Positions 1 to 7,644 of a stretch of 12,325 nucleotides of DNA are shown piece by piece. The translations under genes were made by a program, and so were the position numbers. This DNA is from Clostridiales bacterium (GTDB lineage: Bacteria; Bacillota; Clostridia; Oscillospirales; Oscillospiraceae): contig SFHI01000058.1 in assembly GCA_004555705.1 (NCBI GenBank), positions 1 to 12,325 on the forward strand, given 5' to 3'. Each line of letters opens with the position of its first letter. Position 1 is the stretch's first letter. The notes below the pieces were generated by a model. It was not told the DNA's origin. It made no database searches and saw only the letters and a list, made by a program, of their open reading frames with translations.

Positions 1-369
<369 letters not shown>

Positions 370-557
370 TTGTATCTTAAACCCTTTCAGGCTTAAAATC
401 AAGTTTCTGAATCATTTGCTTCTAGCAATTAACTCAAGAATTTTCGTTGGCTGTTTTCGCTTACGCTTCAAACAAATCCATTATTTGTCAAAGGTGTTTT
501 GTTCGTCTTTGCGTTATTCAATTTACAAGGTACAGTCGCTTTCCGCTCTCGCGTTAG
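370..557 (-). promoter_or_regulatory. rRNA operon leader
   Basis: This AT-rich, non-coding stretch lies between the P2 start point (about 557) and mature 16S. On the minus strand it contains TACCTTGTAAATTGAATAA (complement of 514-532). That resembles the CCTTGAAAACTGAATA-type tract common in Firmicutes rRNA leaders and spacers, which is linked to antitermination and processing. No tRNA or ORF is seen. The boxA/processing role is inference from similarity. Confidence 0.6.
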
Positions 558-564
558 CTTGCTT

Positions 565-593
565 ATCTTAGCACAGCGTTCATAATTTGTCAA
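565..593 (-). promoter_or_regulatory. rRNA promoter P2 (sigma-A type)
   Basis: On the minus strand there is a perfect -35 TTGACA (complement of 588-593), a 17-bp spacer and -10 TAAGAT (complement of 565-570), with a TG one base upstream of the -10. Start of transcription would be near 557. Just upstream (594-625) lie runs of A spaced about a helical turn apart on the minus strand, as in an UP element. Position and quality fit the promoter-proximal one of two tandem rRNA promoters. Confidence 0.88.
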
Positions 594-656
594 GAACTTT
601 TTTCAAGTTTTTTCAAATTTCTTAAGCTGTGGCGTCCGCTCCCGGACAGCTTGCGT

Positions 657-685
657 ATTGTACCGCATTGGGGTCTGTTTGTCAA
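657..685 (-). promoter_or_regulatory. rRNA promoter P1 (sigma-A type)
   Basis: On the minus strand there is -35 TTGACA (complement of 680-685), a 17-bp spacer and -10 TACAAT (complement of 657-662). It lies 92 bp upstream of P2 with the same spacing. The A-rich minus-strand sequence upstream (about 690-712) looks like an UP element and includes the stop codon of the gerA-like gene. Confidence 0.88.
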
Positions 686-697
686 GAGGTTTTTTCA

Positions 698-2110
698 TTA
701 TTTTTGATTTCGTTTATCCCTTGGTTTCAGCCAGGGATTTCTCCACTTCTGATCGACGAGCTTCGGCCGGAGCAGGTCGCTTCTTCGCACAAGCAGATAA
801 GGCACGCCAAGGCATCTCAGGAAAGCAAGGCGAACTGCCAGCAGGGCAAATCCAGCAGCTATGCCCCATAGCCCCATTACCGCTGCGGCAGCAGTAATCG
901 CAAATCGCCATACCCGGATTGCATTGGCCAAGTCCCGGTTGGGCAATACAAATCCGCACACGCCCGCGATGCTCACCGCAATCAGCGCCACAGGCGATAC
1001 CAGTCCCGCCTCCACAGCAGCCGTCCCCACCACAATGCCGCCTATCGTGGACACGCTCTGTCCAATGGCCTGGGGAAGATGAATTCCAGACTCCTGCAGC
1101 AGCTCCATAGCAATCAGCATTCCCAGAGTCTCCCCACCGGGGGAAAACGGGATTTCCGACATACCGCTGATGATAGGATCGTACAGTCCCGCCGGAAGCA
1201 GTTCCGGATGGTGCATTGCATAAGCCACATAGATTCCCGGAAGCAGCAAGTCAATGAGCAAGGCGCCGTACCGCAGCAGCTTGACGCAGGAGGCCGAAAT
1301 ATAGTCCCTGCTTCGATCCTCAGGGCTCATCATCAAATACCCCAAATCCGCCGGGGCCAGATACCCTAGAGGCAGCCCATCCACCAGCAGCCCCACTCTC
1401 CCGTCCAGCAGACCCTTACTGAAGGTGTCCGCCCGCTCGGTGTACTGCATCAGAGGAAACGCTGTGGTTCTGGAGCCTGTAACGTATTCCTCCACCGCGG
1501 AAGGGGACAGGAGTCCATCTATATCAATGGAGTCCAGCCGTTTTTTCATTCGCTCCACCAGCTCCTCGTTGGTGATTCCGTGAATCCAGGCCACTGTCAC
1601 GTTGGTGATGGAGCGTTTTCCCACCTTGGTTTCGAAGAAGCGCAGCTCCGGCGTGCGCAGATGGCGGCGCACCAGGCTGGTATTGGAGCGGATGGTCTCC
1701 ACAAAGGCATCCTTCGGCCCTTTGACGGTGTTCTCCACAGCGGGAGGGGCCGGCCCCCGTTTGTCCCCGGTTTTGACCTCGAAGGCGATTGCTCCCGCCC
1801 CGGGGAAGAGCACCACGCAGAATCCGTTGACCAGCTTCAGCGCGGCAGTCTCCAGGTCCTCGCAGGGATCGACCACGCTGTTGTATACACGTCCGTGGAG
1901 CGCCTGCTGATAAAGCTCCTCCATGGTTTCTCCACGCAGAATCTCCGTAATAGGGCGCAGCACATATTCCGACATATCGGAGCCGGAGGTCAGCCCGTCA
2001 ATGGCATAGGCCCAGAGGGTCCACTGCCCGCAGTGCAGTTCCCGGGCAATAAAATCCCCTGCGTCCGCAAAAAGCTCCCGCAGTCCTCCGTCTGTAATGG
2101 CTTCCTTCAT
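698..2110 (-). CDS. GerA-family spore germination protein (GerAA/SpoVAF-like)
   Basis: This is a membrane subunit of the GerA germinant-receptor family, which sits in the inner membrane of the spore and responds to small nutrients; SpoVAF relatives work with the dipicolinate channel. Taking MKEAI as start it has 470 residues (usual range about 470-540). An N-terminal soluble half holds the family signature KGPKDAFVET (residues 130-139), followed by N-T-S-L-V-R-R. A second signature, YTERADTFSKGLLDGRVGLL, covers residues 223-242. The C-terminal half has about five hydrophobic segments with AIGQSVSTIGGIVVG (348-362) and ends with the typical FLRCLGVPYL. Start 2110 is preferred for the GGGGTGA five bases upstream; an in-frame ATG at 2170 adds 20 residues but has a poorly spaced ribosome site. 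The longer frame into the Nudix gene is not real. No GerAB or GerAC partner adjoins it, and no terminator separates it from rRNA promoter P1. Confidence 0.9.
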   Translation of the reverse strand: MKEAITDGGLRELFADAGDFIARELHCGQWTLWAYAIDGLTSGSDMSEYVLRPITEILRGETMEELYQQALHGRVYNSVVDPCEDLETAALKLVNGFCVVLFPGAGAIAFEVKTGDKRGPAPPAVENTVKGPKDAFVETIRSNTSLVRRHLRTPELRFFETKVGKRSITNVTVAWIHGITNEELVERMKKRLDSIDIDGLLSPSAVEEYVTGSRTTAFPLMQYTERADTFSKGLLDGRVGLLVDGLPLGYLAPADLGYLMMSPEDRSRDYISASCVKLLRYGALLIDLLLPGIYVAYAMHHPELLPAGLYDPIISGMSEIPFSPGGETLGMLIAMELLQESGIHLPQAIGQSVSTIGGIVVGTAAVEAGLVSPVALIAVSIAGVCGFVLPNRDLANAIRVWRFAITAAAAVMGLWGIAAGFALLAVRLAFLRCLGVPYLLVRRSDLLRPKLVDQKWRNPWLKPRDKRNQK

Positions 2111-2164
2111 ACGCTTCACCCCAGGAAAGGATTCCCGAAAGTAACCGGAATATTCGCAATTGCA

Positions 2165-2193
2165 TTGCATTTTCCTTGCCAAAGTGATATACT
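2165..2193 (+). promoter_or_regulatory. Promoter of the Nudix gene (extended -10)
   Basis: The -10 TATACT (2188-2193) is preceded by TGA, giving an extended -10. A weak -35 TTGCAT (2165-2170) lies 17 bp upstream. It sits 31 bp before the Nudix start codon. The -35 coincides with the alternative ATG (2170) of the divergent gerA-like gene, an argument for the shorter GerA start. Confidence 0.6.
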
Positions 2194-2224
2194 GAACCAA
2201 ATTCCCACAGTTAGGAGGCCCCCC

Positions 2225-2839
2225 ATGAGCGCCATCGGAAAGATTGAGAAGAAAACCGGGAGCAAATTTCTGAGCTATTATGAAATGGAAGCCATTCACC
2301 GGGACGGCAGCGTGTCTCCTTATTATATGGCGTCCCGGATCGGCGATCCCGGGAAGCTGAAAGCGGTGACCCACCGCAACGACCCCGACGGCGTCATTCT
2401 CTGCGGAGTGTATGGAGAAGCGAGAGATCGAATTGTCCTGATACGCCAATACCGCTACCCCATCGGCGGCTTCGTCTATGAGCTTCCTGCCGGACTGGTA
2501 GAGCCGGGAGAGGACCTTCTTCAGTCGGGAACACGGGAAATGTATGAGGAAACCGGCCTAACCTTCCGGCCCATCGGCTCTACGCGCCCCTTCTTCATGA
2601 CGGTAGGCATGACGGACGAGAGCTGCGGCACCGTGTTCGGCTACTGCTCCGGGGAGCCCACCAACTGCCACCAGGAGGCCAGCGAGGAAATCCAGGTTCT
2701 TCTCGCCGACCGAGCGGAGTGCCGCCGGATTCTCCGGGAGGAAAACGTGGCCCTGCCCTGCGCCTACTTTTTGATGCACTTCCTCTCTGCCCAGGGGGAT
2801 CCCCTTGCTTTTTTATGTGAAGAATGCCTTGGCGATTAA
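2225..2839 (+). CDS. Nudix hydrolase, ADP-ribose pyrophosphatase-like
   Basis: A 204-residue cytoplasmic hydrolase of nucleoside diphosphates linked to another moiety. The Nudix box is complete at residues 90-112: G90, E96, then R104-E105-M-Y-E108-E109-T-G111-L112, matching G-x5-E-x7-REUxEExGU, which binds the catalytic Mg2+. RQYR (74-77) and ELPAG (86-90) just before the box are typical of the ADP-ribose pyrophosphatase (NudF/YqkG) branch, which splits ADP-ribose to AMP and ribose 5-phosphate. Substrate is inferred from family, not proven. Start 2225 is fixed by AGGAGG (2213-2218) six bases upstream; an in-frame extension back to 1580 has no support and overlaps the gerA-like gene. No terminator follows; repeat A1 begins nine bases after the stop. 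Confidence 0.92.
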   Translation: MSAIGKIEKKTGSKFLSYYEMEAIHRDGSVSPYYMASRIGDPGKLKAVTHRNDPDGVILCGVYGEARDRIVLIRQYRYPIGGFVYELPAGLVEPGEDLLQSGTREMYEETGLTFRPIGSTRPFFMTVGMTDESCGTVFGYCSGEPTNCHQEASEEIQVLLADRAECRRILREENVALPCAYFLMHFLSAQGDPLAFLCEECLGD

Positions 2840-2848
2840 CCTCATCGT

Positions 2849-3023
2849 AAATTGTTGTTTGCATTTTTCAAACACCTTGCATTGCTACCGTAGGGGCGGC
2901 TATTAGCCGCCTGAAACGTTCCGCATTTCGAGTGTTTTCGTTAAAACGGACTGCTTTTGTAGACGAAAAGTTACGGACGGATAATATCCGCCCCTACGAT
3001 GAGGAATCGCCATCCAACAATTC
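2849..3023 (+). repeat. Repeat A1 (miniature inverted-repeat element, family A)
   Basis: A non-coding element of about 175 bp between the Nudix gene and mnmE. A 112-bp core (2888-2999) begins CCGTAGGGGCGG and ends CCGCCCCTACGA, so its ends are inverted repeats. Each end also holds a small palindrome: CGGCTATTAGCCG on the left and CGGATAATATCCG on the right. Outside the core the left end is AAATTGTTGTTT (2849-2860). A degenerate counterpart, CCAACAATTC, lies at 3014-3023. It is clearly homologous to A2, with the same core length and the same 39-bp offset from outer end to core. Mobility is inferred; no transposase is encoded. Confidence 0.85.
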
Positions 3024-3070
3024 TCTGTCTGTTAACACCAAGTCGAAATCATCTATCGCAGGAGGCACCC

Positions 3071-4432
3071 ATGTCCCACACCATTGCCGCCGTTTCCACC
3101 GGCAGCCAAATCAGCGCCATCGGCATCATCCGCCTTTCCGGGGATGACTGCATCGCCGTATCGGAGCGGGTTTTCACTTCCAACAATCACGTTCCCCTGT
3201 CCCAATCGCCGGACCGGAAGCTGGCCCTGGGAACCCTGCACGACAAAGAGGGTCGTGTTCTCGATCAGTGCATGGCCGTGGTTTCCCGGGGGCCACGCAG
3301 CTATACCGGGGAGGACACGGTAGAGTTCCACTGCCACGGCTCCCCCGCCGTGCTGGCGGCAGGGCTGGAGGCTCTGTATCAGGCAGGGGCCGTCTCCGCC
3401 AAGGGGGGAGAATTCACCAAGCGGGCTTTCTTAAACGGCAAGCTGGACCTGACCCAGGCGGAGGCCGTCATCGACCTGATCGAAGCGGATACCGCGGATG
3501 CCGCCGCCAATGCGGCAGGCCAGGTGGGCGGAGCCCTTCAAAAGAAGCTCTCCCCCATCTATGACAACCTGGTGAATCTGTGCAGCCACTTCCACGCCGT
3601 GCTGGATTATCCCGACGAGGATATTCCCGATTTCGGTCTGGAAAACTACCGCGCCCCCCTGCGTGCCGACGGGAAAGCCCTCTACGCCCTTCTGAAAACC
3701 TACGGCCAGGGCAGAATCCTTCGCCATGGTGCGGCTGCAGCCATTGTGGGCCGTCCCAACGTAGGAAAATCCAGCCTGCTGAACGCTTTGGCGGGCTACG
3801 AGCGCTGCATCGTCACCGATATTCCTGGCACCACCCGGGATACCGTGGAGGAGTCCGTCCTCCTGGGCTCCACCCGCCTGCGGCTCATCGACACGGCGGG
3901 CATCCGGGAGACCTCCGACGCCGTGGAGGCCATGGGTGTGAAGCGCTCCCGGCAGGCGGTGGAAAACGCCGATCTGGTGTTCTTCGTCTGCGACGGTTCC
4001 CAGCCCCTTACATCCGAGGATCAGGCCATTATGGAGCTGTGCCTGGAGCATGAGCGGGTGGTAGCCCTGATTAACAAATCCGACCTGGGCAGTAAAGTCG
4101 TTCCTTCGGACCTCCCCTTTATGACCGTCATCCCCATCTGTGCCAAAACCGGGGAGGGGCTGGATCAGTTGACCGACGCGGTGGAGCTGCTTTTTGAAGG
4201 GAACGCCCCCTGCGACGGCTCCATCCTGACCAACGCACGGCAGTACGATGCCATCCGCCGGGCCTACGAAGCCATGCTCCGGGCCCTCCGGGGGCTTGAC
4301 TTAGGGCTAACCCCCGACGCGGTACTCACTGATGTGGAAGAGGCCATGGAAGCCATGGGCGAGGTCACCGGCGCTACCGTCCGGGAGGATATTACCGCCA
4401 GAATCTTCGAACGCTTCTGCGTGGGAAAATAG
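3071..4432 (+). CDS. mnmE: tRNA modification GTPase MnmE (TrmE)
   Basis: A 453-residue protein, the family's normal length (E. coli 454). With MnmG it makes 5-carboxymethylaminomethyl-uridine at tRNA wobble position 34, using a folate one-carbon unit, glycine and GTP. The N-terminal folate-binding domain covers about 1-120. A helical domain surrounds an inserted G domain with G1 GRPNVGKS (227-234), G2 TTRD (254-257), G3 DTAG (274-277), G4 NKSD (335-338) and a G5-like CAKTG (357-361). The C-terminus is FCVGK with Cys450, equivalent to the conserved catalytic-site cysteine. Start 3071 has AGGAGG (3060-3065) five bases upstream. It is not beside mnmG, jag or rpmH as in many genomes, but stands alone between repeats A1 and A2. 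No clear promoter lies between A1 and the start, so read-through from the Nudix gene is possible. Confidence 0.98.
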   Translation: MSHTIAAVSTGSQISAIGIIRLSGDDCIAVSERVFTSNNHVPLSQSPDRKLALGTLHDKEGRVLDQCMAVVSRGPRSYTGEDTVEFHCHGSPAVLAAGLEALYQAGAVSAKGGEFTKRAFLNGKLDLTQAEAVIDLIEADTADAAANAAGQVGGALQKKLSPIYDNLVNLCSHFHAVLDYPDEDIPDFGLENYRAPLRADGKALYALLKTYGQGRILRHGAAAAIVGRPNVGKSSLLNALAGYERCIVTDIPGTTRDTVEESVLLGSTRLRLIDTAGIRETSDAVEAMGVKRSRQAVENADLVFFVCDGSQPLTSEDQAIMELCLEHERVVALINKSDLGSKVVPSDLPFMTVIPICAKTGEGLDQLTDAVELLFEGNAPCDGSILTNARQYDAIRRAYEAMLRALRGLDLGLTPDAVLTDVEEAMEAMGEVTGATVREDITARIFERFCVGK

Positions 4433-4434
4433 AC

Positions 4435-4608
4435 AAATTGTTCCTTGTAGAATTCAAATATGTTACGTTGCTGCCGTAGGGGCGGCTATTAGCCGCCCGA
4501 AGCCTTCCGCTTTTTGAGCATTTTCGGTAAAGCAGAGTGCTTTCAAAGGAGAAAGGTTGCGGGCGGTTAATAGCCGCCCCTACGGTATGTTTTTCTAAAC
4601 GACATTTT
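4435..4608 (+). repeat. Repeat A2 (miniature inverted-repeat element, family A)
   Basis: Second copy of the A1 element, in the same orientation, starting two bases after the mnmE stop. The 112-bp core (4474-4585) begins CCGTAGGGGCGG and ends CCGCCCCTACGG. The inner palindromes are CGGCTATTAGCCG on the left and CGGTTAATAGCCG (one mismatched pair) on the right. The outer ends are degenerate: AAATTGTTCCTT (4435-4446) and AAACGACATTTT (4597-4608). No ORF is seen. It may also act as a hairpin at the 3' end of mnmE mRNA, but there is no T-tract typical of a terminator. Confidence 0.85.
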
Positions 4609-4654
4609 ATCTCACAGTCTCTATTTCATTTTATTATTATAAGGACGAAACAAA

Positions 4655-5782
4655 ATGATCTATCTTGACAATTCCGCCACCACCCAGCCCTGTCCGGAGG
4701 CGGTGGCGGCTATGACAAAAGCTCTGACGGAGAACTGGGGCAACCCCTCCGCCCTCTACGGCTTCGGCATCGATACCGCCCGTGCCCTGCGTTCCGCCCG
4801 CAGTGACGTGGCCGCCGCCCTGGGGGCCGAGCCGGACAGGGTGTTCTTCACCTCCGGCGGCACCGAGGCGGACAACTGGGCCATTTTCGGAACGGTGAAG
4901 CGCCTGGGCAAGCGGGGCAGACACATCGTCACCACGGCCATTGAGCACCCCGCAATCCTGAACTGCATGAAAGACCTGGAAGCCCGGGGTTTTGAGGTCA
5001 CCTACCTCTCCCCGGATTCCCAGGGCTTTGTATCCCTGGACGCCCTGAAAGCTGCCCTCCGCCCGGACACCATCCTGGTTTCCGTGATGATGGTGAACAA
5101 CGAGGTGGGCTCCGTCATGCCCATTGCCCAGATGGCCAAGCTGACCCACAGGCTCTGCCCCGACGCCATTTTTCACACCGATGCCGTCCAGGGCTTTCTG
5201 AAGGTCCCCTTCGCCGCGAAATCCCTGGGCGCCGACCTCATCAGCGTGTCCTCCCACAAAATCCACGGCCCCAAGGGCTGCGGGGCTCTGTACGTGTCCC
5301 CCCGGCTCAAATCTTTCCCCGCGCTGCTGCTGGGCGGCGGGCAGGAGGCCGGAATGCGCAGCGGCACCGAGGGCACCCCGGCCATCTTCGGCTTCGCCGC
5401 CGCCTGCCGGGCTGTGACTCTTACCTTCCGTCAGGACGCCCAGCGGGAGAAAGCTATGCTGGACGCATTCTGTGAGAAGCTCTCGGTGCTCCCCGGGGTG
5501 CGGATCAACGGTGCCCACCAGGCCCCCCATATCCTGAACCTGGCGGTTCCCGGGGTTCCCACTCAGAACTCCCTGAACATCCTACAGGACGCTCATATTT
5601 GCGTCAGCGCGGGCTCCGCCTGTGCCAAGGGCCACCGCAGCCATGTCCTCAGCGCCATGAACCTGCCCCCGGAGGTCATCGACGGCTCCTTCCGGATTTC
5701 TCTGTGCCGGGATACCACTCCGGAGATGCTGGATACGGTTTTTGAGGTTCTGAAGGACCGAATCCTCCCCCGGGTGCGCTGA
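4655..5782 (+). CDS. Cysteine desulfurase, NifS/IscS family
   Basis: A 375-residue PLP enzyme that removes sulfur from L-cysteine to give alanine and an enzyme-bound persulfide. The pattern is that of class V aminotransferases of group I: YLDNSATT (3-10), SGGTEADN (67-74), H98 in IEHPA, HTDAVQG (174-180) and the PLP lysine K202 in SSHKIHGPKG. The catalytic Cys323 sits in SAGSACAKGHRSHVL (318-332). Start 4655 has AAGGA (4641-4645) nine bases upstream. The sulfur acceptor is not shown. Next to mnmE it may feed MnmA for 2-thiouridine at the same wobble base; supply to Fe-S clusters is equally possible. No IscU, ThiI or MnmA gene adjoins it. I see no convincing promoter between repeat A2 and the start. 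A strong terminator follows the stop by 39 bp. Confidence 0.95.
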   Translation: MIYLDNSATTQPCPEAVAAMTKALTENWGNPSALYGFGIDTARALRSARSDVAAALGAEPDRVFFTSGGTEADNWAIFGTVKRLGKRGRHIVTTAIEHPAILNCMKDLEARGFEVTYLSPDSQGFVSLDALKAALRPDTILVSVMMVNNEVGSVMPIAQMAKLTHRLCPDAIFHTDAVQGFLKVPFAAKSLGADLISVSSHKIHGPKGCGALYVSPRLKSFPALLLGGGQEAGMRSGTEGTPAIFGFAAACRAVTLTFRQDAQREKAMLDAFCEKLSVLPGVRINGAHQAPHILNLAVPGVPTQNSLNILQDAHICVSAGSACAKGHRSHVLSAMNLPPEVIDGSFRISLCRDTTPEMLDTVFEVLKDRILPRVR

Positions 5783-5821
5783 CCGTACTGGTTTTTACCT
5801 GCGTCCGTCTTTCGTTCCTAC

Positions 5822-5862
5822 CGCTCCGGCCCGTCCAGTCCCCGGCCGGAGCGTTGTTTTTT
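5822..5862 (+). terminator. Rho-independent terminator after cysteine desulfurase
   Basis: A perfect 10-bp GC-rich stem, CGCTCCGGCC (5822-5831) with GGCCGGAGCG (5844-5853), has a 12-base loop and is followed by TTGTTTTTT (5854-5862). It closes the preceding transcription unit before the gdhA promoter. Confidence 0.92.
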
Positions 5863-5895
5863 GCAAGTAGGATGAGAAAAAACTGCAAATCCCTC

Positions 5896-5924
5896 TTGTA
5901 ATCTTCCTTCTCATCTGTTACAAT
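5896..5924 (+). promoter_or_regulatory. gdhA promoter (extended -10)
   Basis: -35 TTGTAA (5896-5901), a 17-bp spacer and -10 TACAAT (5919-5924) preceded by TGT, an extended -10. It lies between the upstream terminator and gdhA, giving a leader of about 35 bases. No operator or riboswitch is evident. Confidence 0.8.
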
Positions 5925-5964
5925 AGGCCTCACCCACTTTTCTATGGCAGGAGGACATTTGTAT

Positions 5965-7299
5965 ATGAGTTATGTAGACGAGGTCTTGGCACAGATTGCC
6001 GCCAAGAATGCCCATGAACCGGAATTCATCCAGGCCGTCACCGAGGTTCTGGAATCTCTACGGCCGGTGATCGAGCGCAACGAGGACCGCTACCGCCGGG
6101 AGGCTCTGCTGGAGCGGCTGACTACCCCGGAGCGGGCTGTGATGTTCCGGGTCCCCTGGGTGGACGACAACGGCCAGGTCCATGTGAATAACGGCTACCG
6201 GGTCCAGTTCAACAGCGCCATCGGCCCCTACAAGGGCGGCCTGCGGCTGCACCCCAGCGTCAACCTAAGCATTATGAAGTTCCTGGGCTTTGAGCAGGTG
6301 TTCAAGAACAGCCTGACCGGTCTTCCCATCGGCGGCGGCAAGGGCGGCTCCGATTTTGACCCCAAGGGCAAGTCCGACCGGGAGATCATGGCCTTCTGCC
6401 AGAGCTTTATGACCGAGCTGTACAAGTATATCGGCGCGGACACCGACGTGCCCGCAGGCGACATCGGCGTGGGCGGCCGGGAAATCGGCTACCTCTTCGG
6501 CCAGTACAAGCGGATTCGGGGCCTTTACGAAGGCGTGCTCACCGGCAAGGGCTTAAGCTACGGCGGCTCCCTGGCCCGTACCCAGGCCACCGGCTACGGT
6601 CTGCTGTACCTGACGGATGAAATGCTCCGCTGCAACGGCAAGGAGCTGAAGGGCAAAACCGTGGCGGTTTCCGGCGCGGGCAACGTGGCCACCTACGCCA
6701 TCGAGAAGGCCTGGCAGCTGGGTGCCAAGCCCGTGACCTGCTCCGATTCCAGCGGCTGGATCTACGATCCCGACGGCATCGACGTGGACACCCTGATTGA
6801 CGTGAAGCAGGTCCGCCGCGCCCGGCTGACGGAGTACGCCAAGGCCCGTCCCAACGCTGTCTATCACGCGGGCAAGGGCGTGTGGACCGTCAAGTGCGAC
6901 GTGGCCCTGCCTTGCGCCACCCAGAACGAGCTGCAGCTGGAGGACGCCAAGGCCCTGGCGGCAAACGGCTGCTTCGCCGTGGTGGAGGGCGCCAATATGC
7001 CCACCACCCTGGATGCCACCAAGTTCCTCCAGGAAAACGGCATTCTCTTCTGCCCCGGCAAGGCCGCCAACGCCGGCGGCGTGGCCACCTCCGCTCTGGA
7101 GATGACCCAGAATTCCATGCGCCTGAGCTGGACCTTCGAGGAAGTGGACGCCAAGCTGAAGGATATTATGGTCAATATCTTCCACAACCTGGACAGCGCT
7201 GCCAAGGAGTACGGCATGGAGGGCAACTACGTTGCCGGCGCCAACATCGCGGGCTTCCTGAAGGTTGCCGACGCCATGATGGCCCAGGGTATTGTGTAA
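5965..7299 (+). CDS. gdhA: Glutamate dehydrogenase, NADP-type (GdhA)
   Basis: A 444-residue hexameric-type dehydrogenase interconverting 2-oxoglutarate plus ammonia and L-glutamate. It has the length of E. coli GdhA (447), and its residues fall two positions earlier than there. GPYKGGLR (87-94) holds substrate-binding K90. PIGGGKGG (121-128) has catalytic K126, and PAGDIGVGGREIG has D166. The Rossmann fold has SGAGNVA (236-242). SDSSG (260-264), rather than an acidic residue, follows the second strand and suggests NADP(H) and an assimilatory role, though cofactor is inferred. AGGAGG at 5949-5954 precedes the ATG at 5965 by ten bases, so the in-frame ATG at 5944 is upstream of the ribosome site and not used; TTG at 5959 is a less likely alternative. 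It is monocistronic, with its own promoter and terminator. Confidence 0.97.
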   Translation: MSYVDEVLAQIAAKNAHEPEFIQAVTEVLESLRPVIERNEDRYRREALLERLTTPERAVMFRVPWVDDNGQVHVNNGYRVQFNSAIGPYKGGLRLHPSVNLSIMKFLGFEQVFKNSLTGLPIGGGKGGSDFDPKGKSDREIMAFCQSFMTELYKYIGADTDVPAGDIGVGGREIGYLFGQYKRIRGLYEGVLTGKGLSYGGSLARTQATGYGLLYLTDEMLRCNGKELKGKTVAVSGAGNVATYAIEKAWQLGAKPVTCSDSSGWIYDPDGIDVDTLIDVKQVRRARLTEYAKARPNAVYHAGKGVWTVKCDVALPCATQNELQLEDAKALAANGCFAVVEGANMPTTLDATKFLQENGILFCPGKAANAGGVATSALEMTQNSMRLSWTFEEVDAKLKDIMVNIFHNLDSAAKEYGMEGNYVAGANIAGFLKVADAMMAQGIV

Positions 7300-7318
7300 T
7301 TCCTGAATTGCAAAAAAA

Positions 7319-7354
7319 GCCTGCCGCAAAACGACGCTTTGCGGCAGGCTTTTT
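7319..7354 (+). terminator. Rho-independent terminator after gdhA
   Basis: A perfect 12-bp stem GCCTGCCGCAAA (7319-7330) and TTTGCGGCAGGC (7338-7349) with a 7-base loop is followed by TTTTT. A run of A precedes the left arm, so it could also work on the other strand. Confidence 0.93.
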
Positions 7355-7405
7355 CCTGTTTGAACCGCCGTTTCCCAGTCACCGACTCTGATACAGCAGT
7401 GCGAT

Positions 7406-7611
7406 AAATTGTTGTTTACAGCAAAAAAGAAGATGTCATTGCGAACCAGTCCGCAGACTGGTGTGGCAATCCTCCAACAATTCAGGACGGTTTGTTAGGG
7501 CGTTTGCCCGTTTTTCGAAGATTCCGGAATATCCGGGGGATTGCCACGCCAGTGTGCGCACTGGCTCGCAATGACAGCATATTTTGAATGCGCACTTTCA
7601 AACAACAATTT
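7406..7611 (+). repeat. Repeat B1 (miniature inverted-repeat element, family B, full-length)
   Basis: A 206-bp non-coding element in the convergent gap between gdhA and the GNAT gene. The outer ends are AAATTGTTGTTT (7406-7417) and AAACAACAATTT (7600-7611). Inside, two 39-bp arms (7434-7472 and 7538-7576) are inverted repeats with 35 matches. Both carry TGTCATTGCGA at the outer edge and GGCAATCC at the inner edge, and each contains its own hairpin with a CGCA/TGCG loop. The central part (about 7473-7537) includes CAACAATTCAGGACGG and GTTAGGGCGTTTG, conserved in B2 and B4. No ORF or transposase is present. Confidence 0.9.
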
Positions 7612-7644
7612 CTCTCTCCCTCCCGTACCCAATCATCGGGGTGC

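Noticed and set aside
487..492. A third TTGACA in the rRNA leader as promoter P3
   Set aside because: No -10-like hexamer occurs at 16-18 bp (AAGCGT).
2130..2160. Sigma-G-type promoter for the gerA-like gene (CGAATA as -35)
   Set aside because: No CATA-like -10 lies at the needed distance, and the start point would fall too close to the ribosome site.
1580..2224. In-frame N-terminal extension of the Nudix protein
   Set aside because: It overlaps most of the gerA-like gene, and a good ribosome site and promoter lie directly before 2225.
4637..5530. A 297-residue minus-strand frame opposite the cysteine desulfurase
   Set aside because: Low-complexity G/H/V-rich translation; the plus strand carries a full-length PLP enzyme with catalytic residues.
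7406..7611. Insertion sequence with its transposase
   Set aside because: No open frame of useful length occurs inside any A or B element; at 129-206 bp they can only be non-autonomous.
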